Part shown: positions 24,728 through 34,562 of the stretch, piece after piece
Numbering within the stretch: the first letter of the stretch is position 1
Layout of the letters: each line of letters begins with the position of its first letter
Source: Acherontichlamydia pituitae
Lineage (GTDB): Bacteria > Chlamydiota > Chlamydiia > Chlamydiales > Rhabdochlamydiaceae
Length of the DNA: 64,000 nt
Reading direction: 5' to 3'
NCBI GenBank assembly: GCA_019634675.1
Contig: JAHCAX010000001.1
Coordinates: 558,001-622,000 of the forward strand
Notes under the pieces: generated by a model
Database searches by the model: none
What the model saw: only the letters and a program-made list of their open reading frames with translations
Told to the model about the DNA's origin: nothing
Made by a program: the position numbers and the translations under genes

Positions 24728-26467
24728 ATGAAGTGGGATCTCGCCTGTTTTTTTCAGACGACAGGCTCAAATTCATTAGAACAAGAAATCGAATCTCTTA
24801 TTGCATCGATCAATGCTATTGCCATCGGAAATGATCCGGATCAACTTTTTGGTAACTTTTTTGATCTGCAGCAGATCGATTTACGATTGCGAGAAGTGGA
24901 TGCTTTTGTTTGCTGTCTAGAAGCTCAAGATGTTCACGATCCTCGAGCTCCTCAATTTTCCCATTCTGTAGCTCAGCTCAAAGCTGATTTTGAAAGGGTA
25001 TTAAATGCATTTGATCAGGGCCTTGTCCGTTTGAATGAACACGATTTTAAGACTTTTCAAAGAAAAGCAGAGGCAATTTGTCCCCAGTTCATTTTGTCTG
25101 AGCGCCGTCAAATCGGAGCGGAAAAACTACCCTCAGACCAAGAAAGTTTGATCTCTGATCTGTCCGTAGATGGCATGCATGCTTGGTGGAATCTCTATTG
25201 CGCTCTTGTTGGAAGCTTAAAGTTTGAAGATCAAGGTAAGGTCCTCTCAGCTGGCCAGGCTGAAAATCTTCTTTCATCGCAAGATCGGAAAACAAGGCAG
25301 CAAGCCTTTCACAGCTGGGAAGCTGTATGGAAAGAGCATGAAGGACTCTTTAGCAAGGTCATTAACCACCTTGCGGGGTTTCGGCTAAAGGTCTACGCTC
25401 ATCGGGGATGGACATCTTTTTTTAAAGAGCCTCTGTTGCAAAACAGGATGTCGGAAAAGACATTGAACGCGATGTGGCAAGCTGTCGTGTCAAAAAAAAG
25501 GGCCTTTACACGGTATTTTAATGAAAAGGCCAAGGTAATCGGCTGTGAAAAACTGGCATGGTTCGATGTGGAATCTCCTTTTTTCCAATCTTCTGCGCAA
25601 ACGATTTCCTATGCCGATGCCCGCGCCTTAATTCTTGAGCAGTTCGGTGAATTCTCTGATCATTTAAAAGCTTTTGCCGAAAGAGCATTTCGCGACAATT
25701 GGATTGAAGCGGAAGATCGTTCCGGCAAGAGGCCAGGAGGATTTTGCATTCCTTTTCCAAAAAGCCGGCAAAGCCGGATCTTTATGACCTATTCCGGAAC
25801 ACCGTTGAACGTGGCGACATTAGCCCATGAACTTGGACATGGGTATCATAATGCGATGGTCGAGCATTTGCCAAGCTTTGCTCAGCATTACAGGATGAAC
25901 ATTGCTGAAACTGCTTCGACATTTGCCGAGCTGATTGTTTTGGACTCATTAATTGCCAAGAGTAGGTCTGTATTGGAAAAACGGGGGCTGCTTGCCGCAA
26001 AGATCCAAAGGAGCGTGATGTTTTTAATGAACATTCATGCGCGTTTCCTCTTTGAAGAGGCTTTTTATGCGAAGAGGCAGAAAGTTTTTCTATCTGCGGC
26101 CGAGCTCTGCTCCCTTATGGAGCAGAGCCAAAAAGAAGCATACTGCGATCTATTAGGAGAGCTGCATCCCCATTTTTGGGCGGCAAAAATGCACTTTTAT
26201 TTTACAGATCTCTCGTTTTACAACTTCCCCTATACATTCGGCTATTTGTTCAGTCTGGGGATTTATGCGCTCGCAAAAAAAGAGGGGAAATCGTTTGCGG
26301 ACAAGTATGACGCTCTTTTGCGAGATAGCGGGATCATGACCGTCGAGGACTTGGCATTAAAACATTTAGGGATCGATTTGTCTCAGCCTGCTTTCTGGAA
26401 CCAAGCCGTCGATTTAGCCATTGCCGATGTAAATGACTTCTTTGAGTTGGAAGCGTCATCTAAATAG
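24728..26467 (+). CDS. pepF: Oligoendopeptidase F-type metallopeptidase (M3 family)
   Basis: 579 aa cytosolic zinc peptidase that trims short peptides. The zinc motif HELGH lies near residue 368 (LAHELGHGYH), with the downstream third-ligand region ETASTFAE. The start at ATG 24728 is chosen because GGAGGAG lies 5 nt upstream; a TTG at 24713 would sit inside that site. The length and motif order fit PepF/M3B, and C. trachomatis has a pepF gene. The 3' end overlaps the convergent methyltransferase gene by 8 bp. Confidence 0.93.
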   Translation: MKWDLACFFQTTGSNSLEQEIESLIASINAIAIGNDPDQLFGNFFDLQQIDLRLREVDAFVCCLEAQDVHDPRAPQFSHSVAQLKADFERVLNAFDQGLVRLNEHDFKTFQRKAEAICPQFILSERRQIGAEKLPSDQESLISDLSVDGMHAWWNLYCALVGSLKFEDQGKVLSAGQAENLLSSQDRKTRQQAFHSWEAVWKEHEGLFSKVINHLAGFRLKVYAHRGWTSFFKEPLLQNRMSEKTLNAMWQAVVSKKRAFTRYFNEKAKVIGCEKLAWFDVESPFFQSSAQTISYADARALILEQFGEFSDHLKAFAERAFRDNWIEAEDRSGKRPGGFCIPFPKSRQSRIFMTYSGTPLNVATLAHELGHGYHNAMVEHLPSFAQHYRMNIAETASTFAELIVLDSLIAKSRSVLEKRGLLAAKIQRSVMFLMNIHARFLFEEAFYAKRQKVFLSAAELCSLMEQSQKEAYCDLLGELHPHFWAAKMHFYFTDLSFYNFPYTFGYLFSLGIYALAKKEGKSFADKYDALLRDSGIMTVEDLALKHLGIDLSQPAFWNQAVDLAIADVNDFFELEASSK

Positions 26468-27782
26468 GATTTTTAACGAGGGTAATAACAGTCTCTACAT
26501 GCGTTGTTTGAGGGAACATGTCGAAACCTTGGACATGTTCAATTTGATATCCGTTCTTTAAAAATTGAGCGATGTCCCGCGCTAATGTTGAAGGCATGCA
26601 GGAGACGTAGATCAAGCGTTCAGGAGATGCAGTCGCTACTTCTGAAATGACCCGTGCATCAAGTCCTGTGCGAGGGGGATTTAGCAAAACGACGTCGTAG
26701 CTATGCTGTTTGAGGAAACGGCCTATGACCGATTCCGCTTTTCCGCAATAAAAGGCTGCGCGGTCAAGCCCATTCATTTTTGCATTTTGTTCTGCCATTG
26801 CAACGGTGTCGGGATGGGACTCAATCCCTAAAGTTTCAATTCCTTTATTGGCTAAAAGCAAGGATGTAACGCCGATGCCGGAATAGAGATCGAGGACCCT
26901 TTTAGCGTTGGATGGAACCTCATCAAGGATGTATTGGTAAAGCTTTTTGCTTTGGTCGGCATGGTTTTGAATAAAGCCGAAAGGTGAATAGTGGAGCTTC
27001 AGCCCGAAGATCTCAAACGAGCATTGGGTCTTTCCGACATGGATTGTTTCATGAGGCGATGAAAGGATGATACCTTTCCAGGTGGAATAAGTTTGGAGCG
27101 CCCTTTCAGCTTTTGCATTCAAGTCTTTTGCAATTTTGCCTGAAAAGCTAAAAATCAGCAGATACTGATTGCTTTGCTTGAAGATCCTGACATGCAAGGG
27201 AGGATCATTTTCTTGATCAAGTTGGGCCAAGAAGTTGTGCAGATCGATGAGAAGCGGATCATTTTCCGGATGAAAAATGGGGCACTGGCTGACTGAAAGG
27301 AAAGTGTTGTGCTCCTGTCCGACATAGCCAGCGATAAGCATTTGATTTTGAAGCCGGATATTCAGCCTGATGTGTTCGCGGTAAGCCCAGTTTTTTTCGG
27401 AGGGGATGACAGGCCCAACACCAATTGGCGCATGGGCGATCCGTTTAAGGGCGTCTTCAATAAATTTTCGTTTCATTTCAAGCTGAGCGGAATAGGAGAG
27501 GTGCTGAAATTGACAGCCTCCGCAAACGCCGAAATAGGGACAGCGCGGCTCGGTTCTAAGAGGGCTTGGTTCGATGAGATGAAGAAGCTTGCCTTCGCCA
27601 AACTGCTTTTTTTTGGAGGTTAGTTCAATTTCAACAAAATCGCCTGGAGCTGTGAAGGGTACGAAGACGACAAATCCATTATCCCGCAAAATCCCCTGCC
27701 CTCCAAAGGCAATGGCGTCTATCGCCCCTTTTATTTTTATTTTGGAGCACGCGGGTTCCGACAAGTTCTTATCCATGGCCAT
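26460..27782 (-). CDS. rumA: RlmD/TrmA-type RNA (uracil-5-)-methyltransferase
   Basis: 440 aa from the ATG at 27782 (ATG 27776 is also possible). A TRAM-like N-terminus (IDAIAFGGQGI), a [4Fe-4S] cysteine set CPYFGVCGGC with a further upstream Cys, the SAM-binding segment VLDLYSGIGVTSLLLA, NPPRTGLDA, and the catalytic nucleophile Cys in YVSCMPSTLARD are visible. This is the pattern of m5U methyltransferases acting on 23S rRNA or tRNA; target cannot be told. The gene begins inside the last codons of recJ (14-bp overlap on the same strand), implying coupled translation. Confidence 0.92.
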   Translation of the reverse strand: MAMDKNLSEPACSKIKIKGAIDAIAFGGQGILRDNGFVVFVPFTAPGDFVEIELTSKKKQFGEGKLLHLIEPSPLRTEPRCPYFGVCGGCQFQHLSYSAQLEMKRKFIEDALKRIAHAPIGVGPVIPSEKNWAYREHIRLNIRLQNQMLIAGYVGQEHNTFLSVSQCPIFHPENDPLLIDLHNFLAQLDQENDPPLHVRIFKQSNQYLLIFSFSGKIAKDLNAKAERALQTYSTWKGIILSSPHETIHVGKTQCSFEIFGLKLHYSPFGFIQNHADQSKKLYQYILDEVPSNAKRVLDLYSGIGVTSLLLANKGIETLGIESHPDTVAMAEQNAKMNGLDRAAFYCGKAESVIGRFLKQHSYDVVLLNPPRTGLDARVISEVATASPERLIYVSCMPSTLARDIAQFLKNGYQIEHVQGFDMFPQTTHVETVITLVKNPI

Positions 27783-29514
27783 CGGTGACTTGAAAATCGC
27801 GGACTTGCAGCTGGATGCTTGATTTGTTAAGGAAATTATTGATATGCGGCGTGAATGCAATATGCAGAGTAAGGTTTTTCTTGCAGAGGCGGGGACGTTT
27901 TTGGACCATATTGAAGGCAATTCCCTCTAACATCCGGTCATCTTGTTCTAAGTAGAGCTTCAGGTGGGCCTTCCCAACGATTTTCGGAGGCCAGATTTGC
28001 CGGGCATCGCAATAAAGGATCGGCGCAGGGTTTTCATTACCGAAGGGCTCAAGTAAGCTGAAAGATTCCATGAAGTCGAATGTCAGGTCATTGAAACTAA
28101 TCTTTGCATCGAGGTGCAGCTTTGCAATCACATCATGTTCTTTGAGATGTTGATTGGCTGCTTGGATAAAACGGTCTTTGAACGAAGAGATGTTCTCTTC
28201 TTTAATCGTCAGCCCCGCAGCAAAGTCGTGTCCTCCGAAATTCTCTAGAAGTTCTGAATTATCGCGCAAATGGTGCAAAAGGGGAAATTCGGGAATGGTG
28301 CGAATCGATCCTTTGCCAAGTCCTTGATCGATGGAAATAACGACTGTCGGGCGGTTATACTGTTTGGCAATGCGCGCAGTGATGATCGGAATAATACCGG
28401 GATGCCATTTATTGGAATAAAGGACGATGGCGTGCTCATTTAATATTTGGGGATGTTTTAAAATGTACTGCTCAATGTCCTCTGAATCGCGCCTTTCAAT
28501 TTTTTGCCGTTCGATATTATTGAGATCGAGTTCTTTCGCAAGCGCTTCCGCAGCGACAGGATCTCTGATTAGAAGAAGTTCGACCCCTTTTCGCGGATCG
28601 GCGATCCTCCCAAGACTGTTCAGGCGAGGCGCTACTTTTGATGCGATGTCGATAGGGGTGATCTCTCCTAACTTCAAGTCGCAAACGGTAAATAGCTTAG
28701 CTAGACCGATGCGCTTTGTTTTGCGCAGCTGCCTTAAGCCGTAGCGGACCAGAATGCGATTTTCACCGACTAGAGCTCCCATATCGGCAATTGTGCCAAG
28801 GGCAACAAGATCTAGATACCGTTTTAAGTCGACTTTTGTGGGGCTGATCGCGCCGGATGAAATCAAAAAATTGGTGATCGCATGGGCTAGCTTGAATGCT
28901 ACGCCGACGCCAGTTAAATTGCGGTTAGGGTAGGTGCTGTTGAACAACTTGGGATTTAAGGTAGCGATGCAGTGGGGAAGTTTTGCGGTGGGCTCATGAT
29001 GGTCGGTAACAATCACATCGACATGGCGTCTGACTGCTTCTTCAATTTCGCTGGCCGCTGTGATCCCGCAGTCGACAGTTATGATGAGCTTGCATTGGTT
29101 GCTGACAGCGTACTCGAGAGCATCGAGCATGATGCTTTGCTTCAGCGAGTTTCTGTTGGGAACGTAGTAAAAGACATTGGCGCCAATAAACCGTAGGAAT
29201 TCAGTCAAAAGTGCGGCGGCGGTAATCCCGTCGACATCGTTGTCTCCGTAGACAAGGATATTTTCTTTTCCTTTTAGGGCCTTGCAGACGCGATCAACGG
29301 CCTTGTCCATGTCTTCAAATAGCTGAGGATCGAGAAGGTTGGGTAATTTGGCGTATAGGAAATCGTGGATATCTTCCAAAGACTTAAAACCGCGCGATGC
29401 CAATACTTGGGCTGTGACCGGATGGATATTGAATTCTTTGATGATCGACTTAAGCCAGCTTTCATCAATTTTAGGATAGACCCAGATCGGATCGCGGTGT
29501 GTCATTACCATCAC
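27769..29514 (-). CDS. recJ: Single-stranded-DNA-specific exonuclease RecJ
   Basis: 581 aa 5'-3' exonuclease for recombination and mismatch repair. DHH-family motifs are present in order: YGDNDVDGITAAALL (motif I), ITVDCGI, VTDHHEP (motif III), then DHHA1 domain sequence with GGHDFAAGL and the C-terminal OB-type domain. Several ATGs (29514, 29511, 29505) lie at the start and any is possible. The recJ-secDF order matches CT447-CT448. The next gene on the strand, the RNA methyltransferase, overlaps its end. Confidence 0.96.
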   Translation of the reverse strand: MMVMTHRDPIWVYPKIDESWLKSIIKEFNIHPVTAQVLASRGFKSLEDIHDFLYAKLPNLLDPQLFEDMDKAVDRVCKALKGKENILVYGDNDVDGITAAALLTEFLRFIGANVFYYVPNRNSLKQSIMLDALEYAVSNQCKLIITVDCGITAASEIEEAVRRHVDVIVTDHHEPTAKLPHCIATLNPKLFNSTYPNRNLTGVGVAFKLAHAITNFLISSGAISPTKVDLKRYLDLVALGTIADMGALVGENRILVRYGLRQLRKTKRIGLAKLFTVCDLKLGEITPIDIASKVAPRLNSLGRIADPRKGVELLLIRDPVAAEALAKELDLNNIERQKIERRDSEDIEQYILKHPQILNEHAIVLYSNKWHPGIIPIITARIAKQYNRPTVVISIDQGLGKGSIRTIPEFPLLHHLRDNSELLENFGGHDFAAGLTIKEENISSFKDRFIQAANQHLKEHDVIAKLHLDAKISFNDLTFDFMESFSLLEPFGNENPAPILYCDARQIWPPKIVGKAHLKLYLEQDDRMLEGIAFNMVQKRPRLCKKNLTLHIAFTPHINNFLNKSSIQLQVRDFQVTDGHG

Positions 29515-29703
29515 TTAGGCTCTCCCGATTGTGTTCATCCCTACCATCAGTCTTTGCTTATTAGGCATTATTTTCAATTTATCAGCAAGCAGTTCGATGC
29601 CTAATTTCGTGGCGTATGCAATACGCCGGCGGCTAGCGAAAGTGTCCTTTATTATTTTGTAAAGACCCACCTTTTCAGCCTTAGAGCCGATAAAGTCATC
29701 ATT

Positions 29704-29727
29704 AAAGGGAGTTTTCCAACTCCCTTT
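29704..29727 (-). terminator. Hairpin downstream of secDF
   Basis: A perfect 10-bp stem aaagggagtt/aactcccttt with a 4-nt loop, 19 bp past the secDF stop on the minus strand. Only a short T stretch follows, so it may be a weak terminator or a 3'-end stabiliser. Confidence 0.55.
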
Positions 29728-29745
29728 CGATCTTAATACACGAGG

Positions 29746-32700
29746 TTATGACCTAGGGTCGCTAACCAGTATTTTGGCATTCTTCTTTTCTTCACGGTCA
29801 TGGAAGAATTTCATGAGCGGCGCTGCGATGTACAATGAAGAAAGCGTTCCAAAGATCACACCGATTGCCATGACGAGAGCAAATCCAAATAAGGTGCTTC
29901 CGCCTAAGAATATCAACGGTATCAATACGAGCAAGGTGGATCCCGACGTTAGCATTGTGCGGCTGAGCGTTACATTCAGAGCGTGGTTGATAATCTCTGA
30001 AAAGCTTGATTTGCGCATTAATCGGACGTCTTCTCGAATTCGGTCGAATACGATGATCGTATCATTAAGTGAATATCCCACCATTGTCATCAACGCCGCT
30101 ACGGTGTTGAGGTCGATCTGGATAGGTAGTCCCAGAGCATGAAGGAGCGCCATTACACCAACAGTAAAAATGACATCATGCGCAAGACAAAGTGTGGCGC
30201 TGATCGCATATTTGAACTCGAATCGGATTGTGATATAGACCAAAATACACAGCAAGGCGATCGTCAGTCCTATGATCGCATTATTGCGCATCGTGTCAGA
30301 CATTTGGCCGCTCACTTCTGTCCAGTTCTTATCGAGGCTGGCAAGAGACTGCGGCGTCAGTTCAATCCCTGATTTGCTCAATGCTTGAACAGTCCAAACG
30401 ATCTTCGGATTCGTTTCATAGGAAAAGCCAACGTCTTTTGTTTCCAGTTCCAAAGGCATTCCATAGAAAGGATGTCCTGGCTGCTGCAGGCTTCGGCTTA
30501 AGAAGATCCGAATGTTGTTAGATGGCGTCAGCTCGCGGATCTGGATGTCCTGCTGAGTAGCTCCCTGCTTGAGAAGAGCTTCTTCGATAGACTGGCGGTA
30601 GTTGCCGTGGGATTGCGGCTGAACTTCGACATTCAGTGCATATCCTCCGCTGAAGTCCATCCCGAACATGGTGTGCCTTTCATTGACGAGCATAAAGCTG
30701 CCAACCAAGATGATGATCGATGAAAGGAGCAAAGTTGGTTTCGTGTACTTAAGGAAATCGTATCCTTTCGATTGGAACCAATTCAGCATGTTTAAGGATT
30801 TATTCTTTGGATTTTGCACCCATCCAGCAAAGAAAAACCGAGTCATGAAGAGGGCTGTGAACATGGAAGAGATAATTCCAATGATCAATGTCACTGCAAA
30901 GCCTTTGATTGGCCCAGAGTCAAAATGAAGTAGGACCATTGCGGCGATGATGGTTGTCACATTCGAGTCCAGAATGGCAGAAAAGGCTTTGCGGTAGCCG
31001 GCATGGACAGCCGATGCTATCCGGCCGCTGACAGCAAATTCTTCTCTGACCCTTTCGAATACAAGGACGTTCGCATCGACTGCCATACCTACTGTTAGAA
31101 TGATGCCCGCGATGCCAGCAAGCGTCATGGTTGCTTCGAGGTTTTGCAGAGTCGCCCACATGATGAGAAGGTTGAACAAGACGGCAACTGAGGCAACTAG
31201 GCCTCCGAATTTGTAGTAGCCCACCATGACGGCAATGACCAAGGCTAAAGAGAGGAGCGTCGACACGATCCCTCTTGTCCTTTCTTTGGAACCGAGTTCC
31301 GGGCTGACATTCTTCTCGGAAAGGATATGAGGTGTAAAGCTCAAGGATCCCGCTTTAAGATCAGCTTCCAACTGGTTCACTTCCCTTTGGGTAAAGCTTC
31401 CTGTGATCATTGCGCTGTCTTTGAGCGCCGAGTCTAGGGTCGGTGCGCTGATGATCGTTCCGTTTAGGATGACCGCCATGCGCCATCCCCTGCCGCTTGA
31501 GTAGGCTTCTAAAGGAGTGCCGGTGATTTTTTCTTTTGCAAATTGGGACGTCCAAGCGAATAGATCATCGCGAGGCTGCACCTTTTGACCATCTTTTCCA
31601 GTATACGAGCTTTTAATCGAGAAGGAGAGGAAGTTTCCTTTAGAAGGATCGTAAGATGCGTGCACTTGATCGAGGTTTGACCCTTCCAAGGCATAGTTTT
31701 GGAAAACAATGACCAGAGGATGGGTTTGCCCCTGCCAATCTGTAAAATCGTTTCCTCGGAATATGGCGATTTTGGAGTAGTTCTCTGAAAAAATGGAGCT
31801 GTAGACTGCATCCTGTGGATTTGGCAGCCTCAGGCCATTGTTATAGAGAATGCGCGCCGCTTCTGTGCGAGGCTGGATCACATCCGGGTCCATCGAATCT
31901 CCATAGATGTGTTTCCAGGCGATCAAGTTCAATTCTTCGGCGGATTTGCGATTGGTGACCACTGCTTCGTTCCAAACGTCTTGAAGAAAACGATTGGTTG
32001 CATCCGCAAGGGCTGGGTTGTTCGAAGTAAACTTCTCATTGACAATGTTGAAATACATCGTCGAAGCCTTGACTAGTTCGGCAGCTGAAAGCCCTTGGGA
32101 GCCTGGGAAATCTAACGTGATATAATTACCTTCTTGACGGATGCTCACTTCTGAGACGCCCATCTTGTTCACGCGATTATACAGTTCGTTGATCCCTTGC
32201 TTGATGTCTGCTTCATTGGTCACAACCCGGTTGTTTGTGTCGCGAAGTTCGATCTGGACTGTTTTGCCGCCGGAAAGATCAAGCCCCCAGTGGAGGATTT
32301 TTCGGTCGTCGCCTCTGAAATACTTGACAAAGCTCAATTTGAAGTTGTCCCAATACACATTTTGGGTCGGCTTAGGAACGTCAAATTTAGAGATTCCCTT
32401 AATCCCAAGCTGTGCTGCGTAGTAGTCGTCGCGCCATTTCAAGAGATCTTCATGAATATGGTTGTCGATTTTGTTTTCGGTTAAGATGCGCTGCTCGACA
32501 TCGGTAAATTCAAGGACGGCATATCGTTTTGTGCCATTGACAGCGAAGTCCTCTCGGGTAGCTTTAAGGACTGTTTGAAAGTAGTCTTCCGCTTCAAAAA
32601 CAAAGTCATGGGAAAATTCTGGACTTAAGGCAAATGAGCCGCCGGAATATCCGACAAATCCATTCTGTTGCAAGAGGCTGCGGAGCTGATTGAATTCTTC

Positions 32701-34311
32701 GACAAATTGTTGCGCTTGCGCAGAGGCGCCGTCTGCTTGAAGCCGATTAATAATCTTATCCATCCCTTTGGCAATCACATAGATGGAATTCATATGAAAT
32801 CCATGCGGCGGGATTTTTTTGTAAAGAGCAGGCGAATAGATGACTAGGGCAAGCTTCTGTTGGTCTGACGGGAGAGAAATGTAGGTCTCGTAGTCATAAA
32901 TTGGAAGGTTCTCGTGTGATAGATCAGGATGTTTAGGCTTCCATGTGGAAGTGAGCGTGTCTTTGAGTTGTTCGGCTTGAGCTTGGGCAATCGAACTCAA
33001 TTTCCAAGCGATAAAGCTCTTGCTATTGGTCAGTTGATTAAGGTTGACGCTGAATTTTCCCATTGTCGGCGAGATCTCTTCGCCAGTCTGACGGGAGGTG
33101 AAAGCGATTTCGTTATAAAGAAGCTGGTCAGCTAGGTCGTTAAGATAAGCTGAGCTAGAGTCTTGAGCCGCCCTTTGCTTGAAGGAGCTTAAGTCGGGAT
33201 AGAGTATAAGATTGATTTTTTCATTTGTCCAGTCAATGGAGATGGATTCAATATAAGGGTTGCATCCATTGAGGGACAGTAATTGGACTTGAGATGGCGC
33301 TTGTTCCGATGCTTGCAAGGCCGCTGCCAGCGTAGCGAAGTTCCATGGTTCAAGGCCTGATGAGAATGTTTTTAAGTTCCTTTTGAGGATCGCGCTGGCT
33401 GAAAGAAGGGTCTTTTCACGAGCGGTCAACAGATCAAGCCGCTGCTGCTTGACGGTTTCGAGAAATCCGCCTTGGCTTTTAAGCTTATCGCTTTCTTCAA
33501 GGAGTCCGCTTTTTTCGTTTTTGATCTGCTGCGCAAGCTGATCGATCTTGTTAGAAAAATCTTGGATGAGTTGGGAACGGTTTACATTCTCAAGTTGGGA
33601 AAACGAAGCGAAGTAGCGTTTTGCGGCTTCCGACGTTTCTCCATATACTTTCGTAAAGGAAAGGATATTTTGAGCAAGGAATACGGTCAGGTCGTCAGTT
33701 TGGCCTTGCTTGGGATTGTTGACGATTCCTTGGACGTTGAGGGCGTTCTCGCTGGTGCCGCCAAGCGACATCCCGATTTGCAGGGTGCGATCATTGACAA
33801 GAGCTCTATAAAGTGGTGTCGGTGAACCGTTCAGATCAAATTTTGCTGAGTATTGGTAGTATTGCGCGAGGTTGCTTTCATCGAAATGCACGGGTATGCG
33901 GCGTTGAACGGTGACCGATTTGGTCGTTTGGTCATTAGGGTTATAAAGGGATAGTTGGGCTGGAACGAATGGGATTAGCGATCCGGCCCGCGGAAGCATT
34001 TGCCGGAAAAGGTTTGCATCTTCGTTGTTCTTGAAGTTGACCGTGATGAACTGGGGTTGCGCAGGATTGAGCTTGATGCTAAGCGGCTTAACCTTAATGA
34101 GGTTGCAGTAGGATCCTATCCAGTCTTCTGCTTCAGGTTCTAAGTCGTTGACCCGTTTCACAATGGAGGCTGCAATGGACTGAGCCTTCTTTTCTTCGAT
34201 AGGAGATTTAAGGGGTTTGGTGTAATAGAATACAGTCGGTAAGATGTTGTAAATTGTCAAAAAAATAACAGCGACAATTAAATAATACTGCCATCTTTTT
34301 TGCTTTTCCAT
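29746..34311 (-). CDS. secDF: Fused protein translocase subunit SecDF
   Basis: 1521 aa. Inner-membrane partner of SecYEG that uses the proton gradient to pull exported proteins through. TM1 (about residues 10-29) is followed by a very large periplasmic region, SecD P1/P3 sequence with GLDLSGGKTVQIEL, and the SecD TM cluster including GMAVDANVLVFERVREE. SecF follows, with FGMDFSGGYALNVEV and TMVGYSLNDTIIVFDRIRED. Fusion into one chain and the long periplasmic insertion (about 600 residues before the SecD signature) are known in chlamydiae (CT448). AGAGGA lies just before the ATG. Confidence 0.97.
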   Translation of the reverse strand: MEKQKRWQYYLIVAVIFLTIYNILPTVFYYTKPLKSPIEEKKAQSIAASIVKRVNDLEPEAEDWIGSYCNLIKVKPLSIKLNPAQPQFITVNFKNNEDANLFRQMLPRAGSLIPFVPAQLSLYNPNDQTTKSVTVQRRIPVHFDESNLAQYYQYSAKFDLNGSPTPLYRALVNDRTLQIGMSLGGTSENALNVQGIVNNPKQGQTDDLTVFLAQNILSFTKVYGETSEAAKRYFASFSQLENVNRSQLIQDFSNKIDQLAQQIKNEKSGLLEESDKLKSQGGFLETVKQQRLDLLTAREKTLLSASAILKRNLKTFSSGLEPWNFATLAAALQASEQAPSQVQLLSLNGCNPYIESISIDWTNEKINLILYPDLSSFKQRAAQDSSSAYLNDLADQLLYNEIAFTSRQTGEEISPTMGKFSVNLNQLTNSKSFIAWKLSSIAQAQAEQLKDTLTSTWKPKHPDLSHENLPIYDYETYISLPSDQQKLALVIYSPALYKKIPPHGFHMNSIYVIAKGMDKIINRLQADGASAQAQQFVEEFNQLRSLLQQNGFVGYSGGSFALSPEFSHDFVFEAEDYFQTVLKATREDFAVNGTKRYAVLEFTDVEQRILTENKIDNHIHEDLLKWRDDYYAAQLGIKGISKFDVPKPTQNVYWDNFKLSFVKYFRGDDRKILHWGLDLSGGKTVQIELRDTNNRVVTNEADIKQGINELYNRVNKMGVSEVSIRQEGNYITLDFPGSQGLSAAELVKASTMYFNIVNEKFTSNNPALADATNRFLQDVWNEAVVTNRKSAEELNLIAWKHIYGDSMDPDVIQPRTEAARILYNNGLRLPNPQDAVYSSIFSENYSKIAIFRGNDFTDWQGQTHPLVIVFQNYALEGSNLDQVHASYDPSKGNFLSFSIKSSYTGKDGQKVQPRDDLFAWTSQFAKEKITGTPLEAYSSGRGWRMAVILNGTIISAPTLDSALKDSAMITGSFTQREVNQLEADLKAGSLSFTPHILSEKNVSPELGSKERTRGIVSTLLSLALVIAVMVGYYKFGGLVASVAVLFNLLIMWATLQNLEATMTLAGIAGIILTVGMAVDANVLVFERVREEFAVSGRIASAVHAGYRKAFSAILDSNVTTIIAAMVLLHFDSGPIKGFAVTLIIGIISSMFTALFMTRFFFAGWVQNPKNKSLNMLNWFQSKGYDFLKYTKPTLLLSSIIILVGSFMLVNERHTMFGMDFSGGYALNVEVQPQSHGNYRQSIEEALLKQGATQQDIQIRELTPSNNIRIFLSRSLQQPGHPFYGMPLELETKDVGFSYETNPKIVWTVQALSKSGIELTPQSLASLDKNWTEVSGQMSDTMRNNAIIGLTIALLCILVYITIRFEFKYAISATLCLAHDVIFTVGVMALLHALGLPIQIDLNTVAALMTMVGYSLNDTIIVFDRIREDVRLMRKSSFSEIINHALNVTLSRTMLTSGSTLLVLIPLIFLGGSTLFGFALVMAIGVIFGTLSSLYIAAPLMKFFHDREEKKNAKILVSDPRS

Positions 34312-34454
34312 GATTCCTCTTTAGGACGCTTGTGTAATGTTGAGAGGCTAGAATACGCAGACCCTTTGATTCTGTCTAGATAAATATATCTTGAGCTCTT
34401 CCTTCCGTGGAGGGAAAGTCTCGCTGTAAAAATCAATACCCATTGAATTGATCC

Positions 34455-34484
34455 TTCAGATATTCTTTCCTGAAAGTATATAAT
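34455..34484 (+). promoter_or_regulatory. Candidate sigma66 promoter of purA
   Basis: TTCAGA (34455-34460), an 18-bp spacer and a perfect TATAAT (34479-34484), about 70 bp before the purA ATG. It may drive the whole purA-uppS-cdsA-cmk-plsC run. Confidence 0.4.
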
Positions 34485-34562
34485 CTGCCTGTCTTGGCAA
34501 AATGGATCTTTTTTAAGATCGGAAGGTCGAGCTTAGCTGTGATTTAAAGTAAGGGTATGTAG